Source: Myxocyprinus asiaticus
Lineage: Eukaryota > Chordata > Actinopteri > Cypriniformes > Catostomidae
Direction: 5' to 3'
NCBI RefSeq assembly: GCF_019703515.2
Contig: NC_059351.1
Location: forward strand, 21,405,001 to 21,469,000
Length of the DNA: 64,000 bases
Part shown: positions 12,223 through 24,439 of the stretch, one piece after another
Numbering within the stretch: the first letter of the stretch is position 1
Layout: the number at the start of each line of letters is the position of its first letter
Translations under genes and position numbers: made by a program
The notes under the pieces: model-generated
The model's input: the letters and a program-made list of their open reading frames with translations, nothing else
The model's database searches: none
Told to the model about the DNA's origin: nothing

Positions 12223-12806
12223 AGGAGCAATATGTAACATTGACATCAAGCGTTTAAAATGGGTACTGCAGTCCAAATTCAAAATATTGGACAGAGTTGT
12301 CTCCCCCGCCCCCTCCTCCCCAGACTTGAAGCTCACGCGAGTTGCCAGGTTGTGGACATGCAACAGGAACGAGCAAACTGACAATGGCAAGCGACGAGCC
12401 TTACACTGTAAGTTGATCAGCTAATGTATACGTTTGCAATGTTTTTATTGTTTGCAAATTATAAACCAGCTCATGTGAATTTTTTATAACTCTGTCAGTG
12501 TTAGCTAGATGTATTGCTGGCTTCCATTGCTGCAGCACACCGTGTTTGCCTGCTAACTTGTTTCAAATCTGGCAACCCAGGGTGTCGAAATACTATTGGG
12601 GAATGGGCAGTGGGCGCTGTGATCACACAGGCCAAAACACAAACAGAAATTCCGGCCCAGAATGGACATTTCAAAGGAGAATATACTGGCTGTAGCATTG
12701 TTTTCAGAGAAGACAGTATTTCAACTTAGCATATTTCCTAAATCTCTGATAACATATTTTGATAATTTTATGCTTTAGTACGGTAAATATATTACATATT
12801 GCACCT
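12223..12806 (+). mobile_element. TTAA-flanked element D with promoter-like interior
   Basis: The ends AGGAGCAATATGTAA and TTACATATTGCACCT are inverted, flanked by TTAA at 12219-12222 and 12807-12810. The interior is unusually GC-rich: an Sp1-like CCCCGCCCCC at 12304-12313, then ATG at 12384 with eight open codons, and GTAAGT at 12408-12413, a consensus splice donor. No transposase. The promoter/exon reading is inference; the transposon structure is seen directly. Confidence 0.75.
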
Positions 12807-12911
12807 TTAAACATTGTAGCTATTAAAAAATGTTACCATGTTGAACACTCTTTTACATTTAGTACAATTTTGGTATTTGTATCTAGTATATTAGAAATGA
12901 CTTTATATTTA

Positions 12912-14495
12912 CAGGTGCATCTCAATAAATTAGAATGTCGTGGAAAAGTTCATTTATTTCAGTAATTCAACTCAAATTGTGAAACTCGTGTATTAAATAA
13001 ATTCAATGCACACAGACTGAAGTAGTTTAAGTCTTTGGTTCTTTTAATTGTGATGATTTTGGCTCACATTTAACAAAAACCCACCAATTCACTATCTCAA
13101 AAAATTTGAATACATCATTAGACCAATAAAAAAAACATTTTTAGTGAATTGTTGGCCTTCTGGAAAGTATGTTCATTTACTGTATATGTACTCAATACTT
13201 GGTAGGGGCTCCTTTTGCTTTAATTACTGCCTCAATTCGGCGTGGCATGGAGGTGATCAGTTTGTGGCACTGCTGAGGTGGTATGGAAGCCCAGGTTTCT
13301 TTGACAGTGGCCTTCAGTTCGTCTGCATTTTTTGGTCTCTTGTTTCTCATTTTCCTCTTGACAATACCCCATAGATTCTCTATGGGGTTCAGGTCTGGTG
13401 AGTTTGCTGGCCAGTCAAGCACACCAACACCATGGTCATTTAACCAACTTTTGGTGCTTTTGGCAGTGTGGGCAGGTGCCAAATCCTGCTGGAAAATTAA
13501 ATCAGCATCTTTAAAAAGCTGGTCAGCAGAAGGAAGGATGAAGTGCTCCAAAATTTCTTGGTAAACGGGTGCAGTGACTTTGGTTTTCAAAAAACACAAT
13601 GGACCAACACCAGCAGATGACATTGCATCCCAAATCATCACAGACTGTGGAAACTTAACACTGGACTTCAAGCAACTTGGGCTAAGAGCTTTTCCACCCT
13701 TCCTCCAGAGTCTAGGACCTTGGTTTCCAAATGAAATACAAAACTTGCTCTCATCTGAAAAGAGGACTTTGGACCACTGGGCAACAGTCCAGTTCTTCTT
13801 CTCCTTAGCCCAGGTAAAACGCCTCTGACGTTGTCTGTGGTTCAGGAGTGGCTTAACAAGAGGAATACGACAACTGTAGCCAAATTCCTTGACACGTCAG
13901 TGTGTGGTGGCTCTTGATGCCTTGACCCCAGCCTCAGTCCATTCCTTGTGAAGTTCACCCAAATTCTTGAACCGATTTTGCTTGACAATCCTCATAAGGC
14001 TGTGGTTCTCTCAGTTGGTTGTGCATCTTTTTCTTCCACACTTTTTCCTTCCACTCAACTTTCTGTTAACATGCTTGGATACAGCACTCTGTGAACAGCC
14101 AGCTTCTTTGGCAATGAATGTTTGTGGCTTACCCTCCTTGTGAAGGGTGTCAATGATTGTCTTCTGGACAACTGTCAGATCAGCAGTCTTCCCCATGATT
14201 GTGTAGCCTAGTGAACCAAACTGAGAGACCATTTTGAAGGCTCAAGAAACCTTGGCAGGTGTTTTGAGTCGATTAGCTGATTGGCATGTCACCATATTCT
14301 AATTTTTTGAGATGGTGAATTGGTGGGTTTTTGTTAAATGTGAGCCAAAATCATCACAATTAAAAGAACCAAAGACTTAAACTACTTCAGTCTGTGTGCA
14401 TTGAATTTATTTAATACACAAGTTTCACAATTTGAGTTGAATTACTGAAATAAATGAACTTTTCCACGACATTCTAATTTATTGAGATGCACCTG
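12912..14495 (-). mobile_element. Tc1 element with 200-bp inverted repeats
   Basis: Left repeat 12912-13112 and right repeat 14295-14495 are nearly identical reverse complements beginning CAGGTGCATCTCAATAAATT. TA duplications flank it at 12910-12911 and 14496-14497. The transposase lies on the minus strand. The near-identity of the long repeats suggests a fairly recent insertion. Confidence 0.95.
13192..14196 (-). pseudogene. Tc1 transposase with two CpG-decay stops
   Basis: One continuous minus-strand frame of 335 codons including the terminal stop, from ATG at 14194-14196; an in-frame ATG at 14232 is less likely because Tc1 proteins start near the MGKT-like motif. The N-terminal helix-turn-helix includes AGCSQSAVSKHV, followed by basic GRKKCGRKR. 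The catalytic core keeps LFSDESKF, FQQDLAPAHTAK and SPDLNPIENLWG; the last D and E are 34 residues apart (DD34E). The only breaks are TGA at 14011-14013 and TGA at 13897-13899, both where family members commonly have CGA arginine. Both fit C-to-T decay at CpG. No frameshift was seen. Confidence 0.92.
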
Positions 14496-14898
14496 TAAAG
14501 CCAAAATTCAGCAAATGCTAATTTTAAGATTAATTGTTTTAAGCAATAGATACATTTTAGTCTTTTACAATGTGTTACAAAATCAGCATTTCATTCTAAA
14601 TTGCAAAATTGTAGTGATATAGTGCCTGTACATCCACTCAACTCATGGTTTGTATTAATTTCTTCAGATAACTGACAATCAAACTACAAAGATGGAGCTT
14701 TATCAAGATTTTATATGACAAGTGATGGATGATTTAAGACAGCTGCCCTTCCTCAGTATTGTATTATCATCTTGGCAAGGTCATAGCTCCGTACCACTGA
14801 TTACACAGAAAGAACTCCTTTCCACAGGAAGATGTTTTAAAAATGATGAAACCTTTGGAAATTCAATGTGTGTGTGTGTGTGTACAGAATATATATAT

Positions 14899-15561
14899 AT
14901 TGTGTAGGTCCCCCTCGTGCCGCCAAAACAGCGCCAACCCGCATCTCAGAATAGCATTCTGTGATGATATTCTTCTCACCACAATTGTACAGTGTGGTTA
15001 TCTGAGTTACTGTAGACTTTGTCAGTTCAAACCAGTCTGGTCCTTCTCTGTTGACTTCTCTCATCAACAAGGCATTTCCGTCCACAGAACTGTCCCTCAC
15101 TGGATGTTTTTGGTTTTTGGCACCATTCTGAGTAAATTCTAGAGACTGTTGTCTCTAGAGATGTGCATGAAAATCCCAGGAGATCAGCCATTACAGAAAT
15201 ATTAAAACCAGCCCATCTGGCACCAACAATCATGCCACGGTCCAAATCACTGAGATCACATTTTTTCCCCATTCTGATGTTTGATGTGAACATTAACATT
15301 TTGGTGCCAAAAACAAAAAACATCCAGTGAGCGACAGTTCCGCAGATGGAAACACCTTGTTGATGAGAGAGATCAACAGAGAATGGCCAGACTGGTTCGA
15401 ACTGACAAAGTCTACGGTAACTCAGATAACCACTCTGTACAGTTGTGGTGAGAAGAATAGCATCTTAGAATGTGAGATGCGGGTTGGCGCAGTTTTGGTG
15501 GCATGAGGGGGACCTACACAATATTAGGCACGTAGTTTTATTGTTGTGGCTGATTGGTGTA
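14899..15561. mobile_element. Foldback Tc1 derivative
   Basis: Arms 14899-15123 and 15302-15531 are long reverse complements; the left begins TGTGTAGGTCCCCC and the right ends GGGGGACCTACACA. The right side continues into a Tc1 end, TTGTTGTGGCTGATTGGTGT. The left outer end is replaced by GT and TA microsatellite. The arms themselves come from transposase-coding DNA, so the palindrome arose by inverted duplication of a 5' portion. Confidence 0.75.
15027..15272 (-). pseudogene. Tc1 transposase N-terminus (fragment)
   Basis: From ATG at 15270-15272 it reads MGKKCDLSDLDRGMIVGAR, then a helix-turn-helix ADLLGFS and basic CGRKCLVDERSQQRR, recognisable as the DNA-binding half of a Tc1 transposase. 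It ends at a stop and there is no catalytic domain. The inverted arm at 15302-15531 repeats the downstream part on the other strand. Confidence 0.75.
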
Positions 15562-15605
15562 TATATATATATTATATATTGTATATACAGTATATACTGT
15601 ATATC

Positions 15606-15797
15606 TGTAACAGAGGGATTAAAATGGGAAAGGAGGAGGCGGGAACCGGATGAACCATCAAAGTAATATTTAATGAAAACTTAAACAAATAGACACAAAC
15701 ATAAACACAAGCATGGGAGCTGCATGTGGCTCTCTCTCTCCCGAACTGCTGCATCTGGCTCGTCTTTATCCCTCTCCTCAGCTGATTAGCGCAAATA
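15606..15797 (-). mobile_element. Truncated LTR, same family as the 43.4-kb solo LTR
   Basis: On the plus strand it begins TGTAACAG and continues through GGAGGAGGCGGGAACCGGAT, CATCAAAGTAATATTTAATG and CTCAGCTGATTAGCGC, matching the LTR at 43373-44051. It then stops matching near 15797, so the LTR 5' end is missing. Confidence 0.75.
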
Positions 15798-16077
15798 TCT
15801 GGACACTTACATATATGGCCCCAAATGTATTCGGACTCTATAAAGGTCATTAACAAAATATCAAAGCAAGTACATCCAATAAACATCACCTTCTTACCAG
15901 CTGGTTAGAAATAGTCAGAAAAATGGCTTAGGAAAATTAAATTAATTCAGTTTAAATTGTGGAGTGCAATATTATGTGGTCATTATGGTTTTACTTCAAA
16001 ATATGTACTGCATATGCTATATGTACAGTACCTGTATATAACTGCATGAGTGTCATTTGAACTGATCATTTGAAAAA

Positions 16078-16552
16078 GAAAGCCACTCCATTATTGGCAA
16101 ACCCATCGGCAGAGGTGTGATTCGTCATTGTGTGGATCCCGTGATGCTCCAAGTCGGGTGCCTGCACCACAAAACCATCACCCTTCTGGTTTTGGAGAAC
16201 TCCACTGCTGACATCGTGTTGGGATGCCCATGGCTCGAACTGCATTCCCCAATCATTTCCTGGTTTTCCGGCAAAGTCTTGAAGTGGGGCTCCCAATGCT
16301 TTCCTACCTGTTTCCCCAATCTTCCCATTCCAAGGCCCTCGACTATCACCAAGAAATCTCCTCCTCTCTGCTCAACTCCACATCCATCGAGAGTCCTATC
16401 CGCTCTACCTCTGTGGAAATCCCATCCTGTTACTCCCACTTCCAGGACGTCTTCTGCCCACTCCACGCCTCACAACTTCCTCTTCACCGACCTTGGGACT
16501 GTGCGATAGACCTTCTCCCCAGTGAGCCAGTGCCCCCAGGCAAAATATATAA
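16078..16552 (+). pseudogene. Ty3/gypsy pol fragment (protease to RT linker)
   Basis: The frame from 16078 shows PIIGKPIGRGVI and then STADIVLGCPWLELHSPIIS, the C-terminal part of a gypsy aspartic protease, followed by VLKWGSQCF. After a frameshift near 16330-16390 it reads FQDVFCP and HRPWDCAIDLLPSEP, the linker before the reverse transcriptase. Similarity stops abruptly at about 16552, where sequence of another element begins in the opposite direction. Neither LTR is nearby. It is a dead fragment. The active-site DTG motif is not present, so the start is truncated too. Confidence 0.75.
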
Positions 16553-18250
16553 CGGTAAAGCACCTTCCTGTCGATCATCACGCTGGTAAGGACCCAGTTT
16601 TTTATGTGTTTGTCCCCTATGTTAATACCCGGCCCATCACCCAAAATACAAAGTCTGGGGCAGAATAAAATCTGAGTGCTCAAGACCTCACAGACATAAC
16701 TCTGAACCCTCGACCAAAACTCTTGAATCTTAGTACAGAATCAAAAAACGTGGGCTATGTCACCATCCTCCAACTGGCATCACTGGCAAGTAGGTGTGTC
16801 TTTAAGGCCAAGCCTATACAATCTAGAGGGAGTCCAATAAAAATGATGCAGAATCTTAAATTGAATGAGGCGCACCCTTGCATCCCTAGAAATAGACTAG
16901 ACATTTTTAAAAATCCTACCCCATTCCTCATCCTCCAGTACTATATTCAAGTCTCTCTCCCATAACTTCTTAAGAGATGATAAAATCCCATCCCCTAGTC
17001 TCTGAATTAGCCAGGAATAGTACGCTGAAGCCTCGTGACCCTTTCCAAAAGCAGTAAGCACCATCTCAATAGGGTCTGCCACTTTGGGGGCTGCATACTA
17101 CACCCAAAGGTGATACAAAGTAGATGGCGTAGCTGTAAGTACCTGAAGAATTGAGATCTGGGAATCCCAAACTGCTGTATAATATTTTCAAAAGATCTCA
17201 ATGCTCCATTTTCATACAGGTCACCCAGCGTAGTAACACCCTTCTCAATCCATTCTGTCCAGCAGAAAAGGGACTCGTTAATGCACAATTTAGGGTTTAA
17301 CCAAATACTTGTGGCAACGTTCAGGTAAATGTTCGAATTGAACACGTGGGAAACTTTTGTCGACACTAAATGTATGTGCGAGACAATAGGATGTGTCTTT
17401 ACATCTCTGGGCACCTTAGTAGAAAGACTTTGCAATGGCAAGATAGGGGCAAGGACCTCTTGTTCAGTAAAGAGATAGGGAGGGGCTCTCTCAGGTGGAA
17501 GTGACCAATGCGCCAAATGTCTGAGACCAAAAGCATAATAGTAAAACAAAATCTTGGGGAGACCTAACCCACCTTTGTCAATTGGCCTGTGTAACTTATT
17601 AAAATGCATCCGAGGATGTTTACCATTCCAGATAAAATTTGTTTAAATTGTTTAAAATAAAAGAGGGGAACTTCAATGGGGAGAGACTGTAGTAGGTAAT
17701 TGAATTTTGGAATACAATTCATTTTTATAACATTAACTTTCCCAGTCATAGATAAATGTAGTGAAGCCCACCTATCCACATCGCTCGAAAACCTTTTTAT
17801 TAAAGGGTCAAAATTAACTCACACAAATTTGCTAGGAAACAAATACCCAAATACTTAATGCCCTGTTTGGGCCACTGAAAAGCTCCCGGCTGAAAAGCCG
17901 TTACTGGGCAGTATGCTGTCAGAGCCAAAGCTTTGGATTTAGACAAATTAACTCTGTATCCCAAGAACTTAGTAAAGGAATTAATAATTCTGTGGAGGCA
18001 AGGCATAGATCTAGTAGGGTCGGAGACGAATAATAATATATCATCTGTGTAAAGCAAAAGCTTATGCGCCACCACTCCTGCCATCATCCCTGCAAAATCA
18101 TCTTCCTTTCTTATTGCAGCTGCTAATGGTTCCAAGGTAAGACAGAACAATAATGGAGAAAGAGGGCAACCCTGCCGTGTGCCCCTATCCAGAGTAAAAT
18201 AATCTGAAAATAATCAATTTGTTTGTACGGCCCATACCGGGTGTCTATAA
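16553..18250 (-). pseudogene. L1/Tx1-type LINE pol fragment
   Basis: Read right to left: near 18190-18120 the RT block GTRQGCPLSPLLF, followed by LTLEPLAAAIR. The catalytic box is LLYTDDILLF (YTDD instead of YADD) near 18050, followed by NLSKSKALAL. Further on are GGLGLP (near 17570) and the C-terminal RTase-associated region with HVFWFC near 16750 and KNWVLTSVMIDRKVLYR near 16580. At least two frameshifts separate the segments. Endonuclease and N-terminal RT are absent. The coding similarity runs into the junction with the gypsy fragment, so the 3' UTR and A tail are missing as well. Confidence 0.8.
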
Positions 18251-19424
18251 AGTAAATTAATCCGTCAAATCTCACTGGTTTATGACACAAATAGTAATAA
18301 AACTAGCAAAGTGCGCAGAGCTTGTCGTTATGTGACCACATTTTTAATTGTTAAAAGTCCTCAAGATCACTTTCCATCATGTTAAGTCTTTTAGTTCCTT
18401 TAACTAAAAAAAGCTTCCCTAACAACATCAGTAAATATTAGTTATGGATTTGCTATTTTCGTTAATGTCTTCCTTAAATTACAACACAAGCGTATTCATT
18501 TTTAAAAGTTACAGTGTTCAAAGATACTGCATATAACAGAAAACCTATTATCTGCTGTATTCACACAGCACTGTAAGAAATTCACATCAAAAGGGAAGTG
18601 CAGTAGAGACTTTAATCAGGCTAAATTATTGAAAGCCTTCAACAGCGATGGTGCATTTCGAAAAGCTTGAGTCAATCAGTAAGTAAAGAACAGGGCAGAA
18701 GAGAATGCAGAAGAAGAAATCACTCTCATATAGCGCTCAGAAGTTCTTTCAGAGCTGATAAGTTGACTGAACCAGAGGACTGAAATAAAAACGAGAGGTT
18801 GCAGGAATTTAGATATAATTAGCTGAGAATTACAGTCCATCCATAATATTCTAAAGCACTGATCTACGTCTGAATATCCACCTGTCAGGCACCACAGCTT
18901 GAGAAAGACCTCAATTAGATCTGTCGAAGGTGCTGATGTTCTTCAAGGAGACAATGATCCATTGATTACAGAGGCAGAATGGATGGTTTTCCTCCTAATT
19001 ATCCATCAGAAATATCTGAAGACAGGACTTTGAGTATTTATCAATGTAATGAGGCGGCTTTGGGGGTAACATTGGGTAATGAGAGTATATTTCTGTATAA
19101 ATTTATATTACACTTGAGTTTGAATATGAATGGGTTTTAATGGCTCCATGCATCTTCTAATATTTACTTTGCTAGCCGATACTTTCCTACCAAAGCATAT
19201 GAAAACAAAGTGCATTCATTTGTCATAATTGTTTATTTCGATCCCTGCATTTACATAGTGTAGAGAAATACTTCATCCAAAAATTTTAATTCTTTCTTAA
19301 TTTAATCACCCTCATTGTCATTTCAAACTTATTTAATTTGATTTCTTTATGCATCTTTACACAGCTTTTATGGTGCTATTATAAATTCTTTTCAACACAG
19401 TTTCATGACAACTCGAAATAATTT
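18251..19424. other. Unique non-coding DNA, possible conserved block
   Basis: No ORF of note. 18310-18560 resembles 35035-35640 at low identity (see findings). 18600-19070 is a non-repetitive stretch with homeodomain-like TAATTA motifs near 18995 and no transposon signature; it could be regulatory, but conservation cannot be judged from one sequence. Confidence 0.4.
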
Positions 19425-19740
19425 GTACAAGATGGCAAAATTGTAAGATATAGTATGATTTGGTTTGTGCGAAAAGGTATGACTTTTATTCCCATAGAGA
19501 TCAACCAATCAACAAATACAATTTAGGCATCAAATTTTAGCTAGCCTCCCATCCAACACTTTATTTGAAAAATGTTTACGTCAGTGAACAAATTTTGTTC
19601 CTGTTCATGCTTTCTTTTGTGGTACACTAGTTATTTTTTCCATTATAATCATGGTAAACCGTAGGTTTTTATGGTTTAGGTAAGAGGTTAGTTTCATGTT
19701 TGGTGTTAATCTTTATAACATTGTTCGTTGGGTCAATAAT
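19425..19740. repeat. Dispersed repeat X, copy 2
   Basis: Second copy of the repeat at 2836-3197, with GCGAAAAGGTATGACTTTTA, AACCAATCAACAAATACAAT and ACGTCAGTGAACAAATTTTG in the same order. Confidence 0.6.
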
Positions 19741-20625
19741 TTTTCTCTATGAGAGCAAAAATCTTAAGTGTTTTGTTTCTTGGTCCTTTTTGGATTTTTT
19801 TGGATGAATGATTCCTTCCTGCCACACTCAAGCACATAGTAGTAGTCGTATAAGGATTGAGAACTTTGAAAACAGCAATCTTTCTTGACTTTGACTTTGA
19901 GGCTTCCCTTACTGCTCTTGGCGAAATTCATACCGAACGAACTACTGTAATCCCCAAAAAAGCAATGAAAGCTATCTAGTTCACTACCGTTAAAAAGCAA
20001 TGATACATAAAGCCACTGTAATACCAACCATTCTTCTGCCTCGGGTGGAAAAACCGAAGTCGACTGGATTAGATTAGGTGTCTCACCTCCAGACTACCGC
20101 AGGCGGTGGGAGCTAAGACTTAGTTTGCGCGACTGATCCCCCCAGTGAGATCTTTGATTCTCTCTGTGTCACTATACTATCGCCTCATGCCTTCCGTGGG
20201 GACCGCCAGCGCCATACGATGGGGGAATAAACGGATCAGACTTTCTCTGATTAGATAAATGATTGAACTAGCAGACAACTTGAGAGCAGATTATGAAATG
20301 CAATGAGCTTCCTGGGTACCATGTTACATGTGCTAGAGGAATGTATGTATGCTTGAGGAAATTGGTATTGGTCGATGTAGGAGAGAGAGAGAGCGAGGGA
20401 GAGAGAGCTTAGCTATGAGTAATGAATGGCTTTGCTAGTATATGGGTGGAATGCTAAGAGCTGCAGTTTAGTGCTAATGCAGTTTTCTGCAGATTTGATA
20501 TGACAGAGTGTTGGGATGAAAGGATGATATCTTTCTCTCTGCCCCTCATCTTCTATTGGTCTGACAAACAGGTAATTCCACCCCAATTTCACGCCATTGG
20601 TTAAGCCAGATGTTTACAATCAGAA
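19741..20625. other. Non-coding, GC-richer block at 20040-20230
   Basis: A minus-strand frame of about 85 codons (19764-20027) has no recognisable domain and lacks an ATG start. The 20040-20230 block is GC-rich and unlike its neighbours, but I could not match it to a gene or small RNA. A GA-rich run lies at 20380-20410. Confidence 0.4.
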
Positions 20626-21113
20626 TATTCCAGGTTCACAACAAGTTAAACTCAATCGACAATATTTGTGGCATGATACTAATTACCACAAAAAAATAAT
20701 TTCGACTCATTCATACTTTTCTTTAAAAAAAAAAGCAAAAATTAAGGTTACAAAGAGGCACTTACAATGGAAGTGAATGGGGCCAATTTTAGGAGGGTTT
20801 AAAGGTAGAAATGTGAAGCTTTTAACTTTATAAAATCACTTACATTAATTCTTCTGTTAAAACTCGTGTATTATTTGAACTGTACATTTGTATTAATAAC
20901 TGTCTTTACGTTCATTTTTGGGTTTAGGGTGTTACGTCGTCATGGCAACTTAACACAGATAAGGTTAGTAAGCGATTTTATCACACTAAAATCATTTTAC
21001 CATGCATATTGTTTATGTCTTGTGGCTGTACTTTTTAAACAGTGAGTATTTTAATGTTTACGAATTGGCTCCATTCACTTCAATTGTAAATGCCTTACAA
21101 TGTTCCTTAAGTT
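20626..21113. mobile_element. TTAA MITE family B, copy 1 (right-truncated)
   Basis: It starts AATATTCCAGGTTCA and contains CACTTACAATGGAAGTGAAT, then a body matching the intact copy at 61963-62581. It fades out after CTTCAATTGTAAATGCC. Confidence 0.75.
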
Positions 21114-23599
21114 GTGTTAGCGTGCTCAAAAAAGTAATTTTAAGATTTATGCATTTTAATCTAATGTTTAAGGTAGTGTTTTTTATTAATTTAATGTATC
21201 CAAGGTGAAGAAAAGCATCAATATCTTTCAAGAACAAAAATATCTTAGTGTTTTCAAACTTTTGAGGTATAGTGTTCTGTATGCCTTCAGAAGACTTAAT
21301 GAGCTACTTTTAACATACTGTTGGGTCATTTGTTTTTTTAACTTTAAAGTGATTTCTAGAGAACAAAATGTAAAATAAATCACATGGATGAGATCTGAAG
21401 GACATACTTTTATACTATTGTACATTTACAAAGTAAAATGTCTCCGTTGGCATCATCTTTTTCTTTGAGGACTGGCAAAACATATCATTACCAGAAGAGC
21501 ACTTGAGCCATTGCGGCTGAGTGTGTTCTCGCCAAACACAAATAATCCAACATTGTAATGACTTGTTGTCTATCAACATGGATTGTTGAAGCCATTTGCA
21601 AAGACTTGCATGGCCTGTTCAATGCCTGACTGCAGCCTCCATTCCAAACCAAACTTACAGATAAACCTTCAGGTATTTAAAGAGACGAGATAATAAAACG
21701 TTTGTCCCATCCCACAAGACTTTACCTGCATTTCACAACACTTCAATCAGTGTCACACACACACAGCGTGAAGGTATTAATATAGAGCCGCAGATTCTCT
21801 CCAACCGGGTGCAAGCTGTGTCGTATTCATCCAAAGCAAATCTCAATTAAATTAGTTTGAATAAGCTCACACGGCCATGAAAGAATGACAATTCAGTTTC
21901 CTGTCTTTTATTTGGAGGAGTATGTCGGCTGTGCCATTACGGATTGGACTCCTGGAGGTGCGGCGTTTGCATGGAGCTTTAGGGAATTTTGACACCCAAA
22001 TGTAATAAACTAGAAGCACATTTAATTTACACCTACACAAGTGAATTAAGGCCAAGCAGCATATGCACAAAAGAGGAACATGATAATGGTAGAGTGAAAA
22101 AAAAAAAAAAAATTTAAGAGATGATTGTCCGAGTAATTCGATTCATAAACTTTATCAGAGCGTACAGGCTGACACCATAAAATTGTAAGACAATTATGGG
22201 CACAGACCTTTTTTTAAAGCTTAATAAAGCACACACAAAAAACAGCTTCACAAATTGCCAAAGAAAGGCAGGGCAAGGATTTAAGAAAATAATAATAATA
22301 ATAAAATAATAATAATAATAATAATAATAATAATTATATATGTTTTTTTTTATAAAGTTTTGGCCAGTGACAAAAGTGGAAAGTTTCAATAATCCTCCAA
22401 TTTGGTCAGTTGCAAGAAACAGTGATGTCACATGTAAAGTCTCATCAGAGTATTCACCTATCTATTTAAACTAGATTATAAGACATCTAAATGATCAGTT
22501 CATTAAATGTCTATTGAAGTGGTTCCAGATTGATGACTACTGCCATTAATGTCTATTGACCCAGACTGGACAACAAATGGCAATCCAACACACTGTCAAA
22601 GTTGTTTATCATAGAAAGTAGACAATGAAATGTATTAATATTACCTTGCACTGCATAGGCCCAACGATATGCATAATTATTAACATCACATAGGGTATAT
22701 TTATGAAAACAGCTAAATTTGATAGTTTCATGCTCTAAGCAACCAATAATTCAAACATTTTTTTTTTTTTTTTTTATCACTGTTGCAAGTAAACCCTTAT
22801 TTAATGTATTCTAAGCCTTATTTTCTTCTATTTTGCGTAGTTTCATTCATGCTTTTTGAGAGTTAAAGAGTTTTAATGGACACACAACCTTTGATGTCAA
22901 CAACAAGAGATATGGGAAGCCTTTTTGTCTCTTCATTTCGGAAGCGTTTCATCACAGGACTTCCGCCAAATTCCTCCCCAACAGCAATGTCAATGCAAAG
23001 GCAGGAGATCCGGGAGATCAGGGTTAGGACATCCAAGACAAATGACAAGGGTTAGGAGGTACACGCAGCATCTTTCATTGTATCCCAGTGTCCTTCTATG
23101 AGGCAGGTGGCCGAGCCGGGCCCTCATTGAAAGCAGAGATGAGAGAGAGAAGAGAAATTGAACGTATTGTTGGTGCACACAATACGTTTGCTTTAGACAG
23201 GAAAGCAATATGCACTTTTACATTTGATGAATGACTCTGCTGTGATATCTAATCCTGTTCCTTCATTACCTTTCTGGAAAAACAGATTAGCACAGGCTTA
23301 TTTTAGAATCCAACATACTTAGGCAACATCTACCTAATCCATGCAAAGGATATGGGAATTAATAGTACATTGCAGTATTGGATTTTTTATAAAATTATAT
23401 TCTTTCATGTTAGCAAGACAAGCATCTTTTAAAATTCCAGTGTCTCATTCCAACAGCTAACATAAAACGGGGATCTTTAATTTGGTTGCCAAACTACACT
23501 ACCTGTACGATCTCATTCAAATTAAACTGAAAAACTCAAGGCCTTCTTTAATTAGTACTTTTGTTTTACTTGACGAAAAAACAAATAACAGAATGACAT
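21114..23599. other. Unique non-coding DNA with simple repeats
   Basis: Holds an (ATT)n-like run at 22283-22335 and T-runs at 22750-22776. Stretches 21480-21990 and 22860-23215 look like unique sequence without transposon marks. The small frames there have no domain. Confidence 0.4.
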
Positions 23600-23790
23600 A
23601 AGATATCTAAATTCTTGTTATAAAATATAAAAGTATAAAAGTCTTGTTTTAAGAGAAATGTAACAACAGTTTGTGGGGTTTATGCTTAAAACAAGAAACA
23701 AACTATTTGCCAATGGGGTAAGAAATAGATAAAGTAAATTTATCTTGTTTTAAGGATATTGTTATATTTGTACGGGAAAACAATATTTCA
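23600..23790. repeat. Fragment of a TTTGCCAATGGGGTAAG repeat
   Basis: Contains GCTTAAAACAAGAAACAAAC, TATTTGCCAATGGGGTAAGA and ATCTTGTTTTAAGGATATTG. The same motifs recur at 24440-24560. Confidence 0.6.
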
Positions 23791-24439
23791 ACATTTAATA
23801 AGAAAACTCCCCCCCCCCCTATACACATGACAAATGTGGTTCTATAAGTTTTATAAATAATTTTAATCTACTGACACACAAATCATGGCTAGTATTAACA
23901 GTGATTGTATCGGCACACACTTCACTGCTACTGGTCGATGTTGATTTTGAAAAATTTAGTTCTTGTATTGAAATACAAAAAAAATGTATCCCAAAATATT
24001 TCAAAATTCAAATTACACTTCAGACGAAAGGACTTAATAATTACTACGACAACAGTTGGAAAAATACCGATACAAATTAGATAATAAATACAACTGTAAA
24101 TATAAACATAATATTAATAATTGAAATTATAAATAGTTTAACATAAATCTCATACATTTTAGTTTCATATAACAAATGTACTTCTGTAACGTCTTAGCTA
24201 TATGACTAATTTGTCAGGAAAATAGCAAATTTCACTTTGCATCACTTCATTAACATACAATACACCCACAGTTTGACTGAATACACCACAGATAGCGCAA
24301 ACACTCCCACCCAAGCCCATTTGCGATTTGTGCTAGCACGAAAATTGTACTTAGAATTAGCGCTTTCTTGAAAAATATATAAGACTTAGCGCTGCACTTT
24401 GCATGCTCACGAAAATAGAGCCCTAATTATTGTTTTCAG

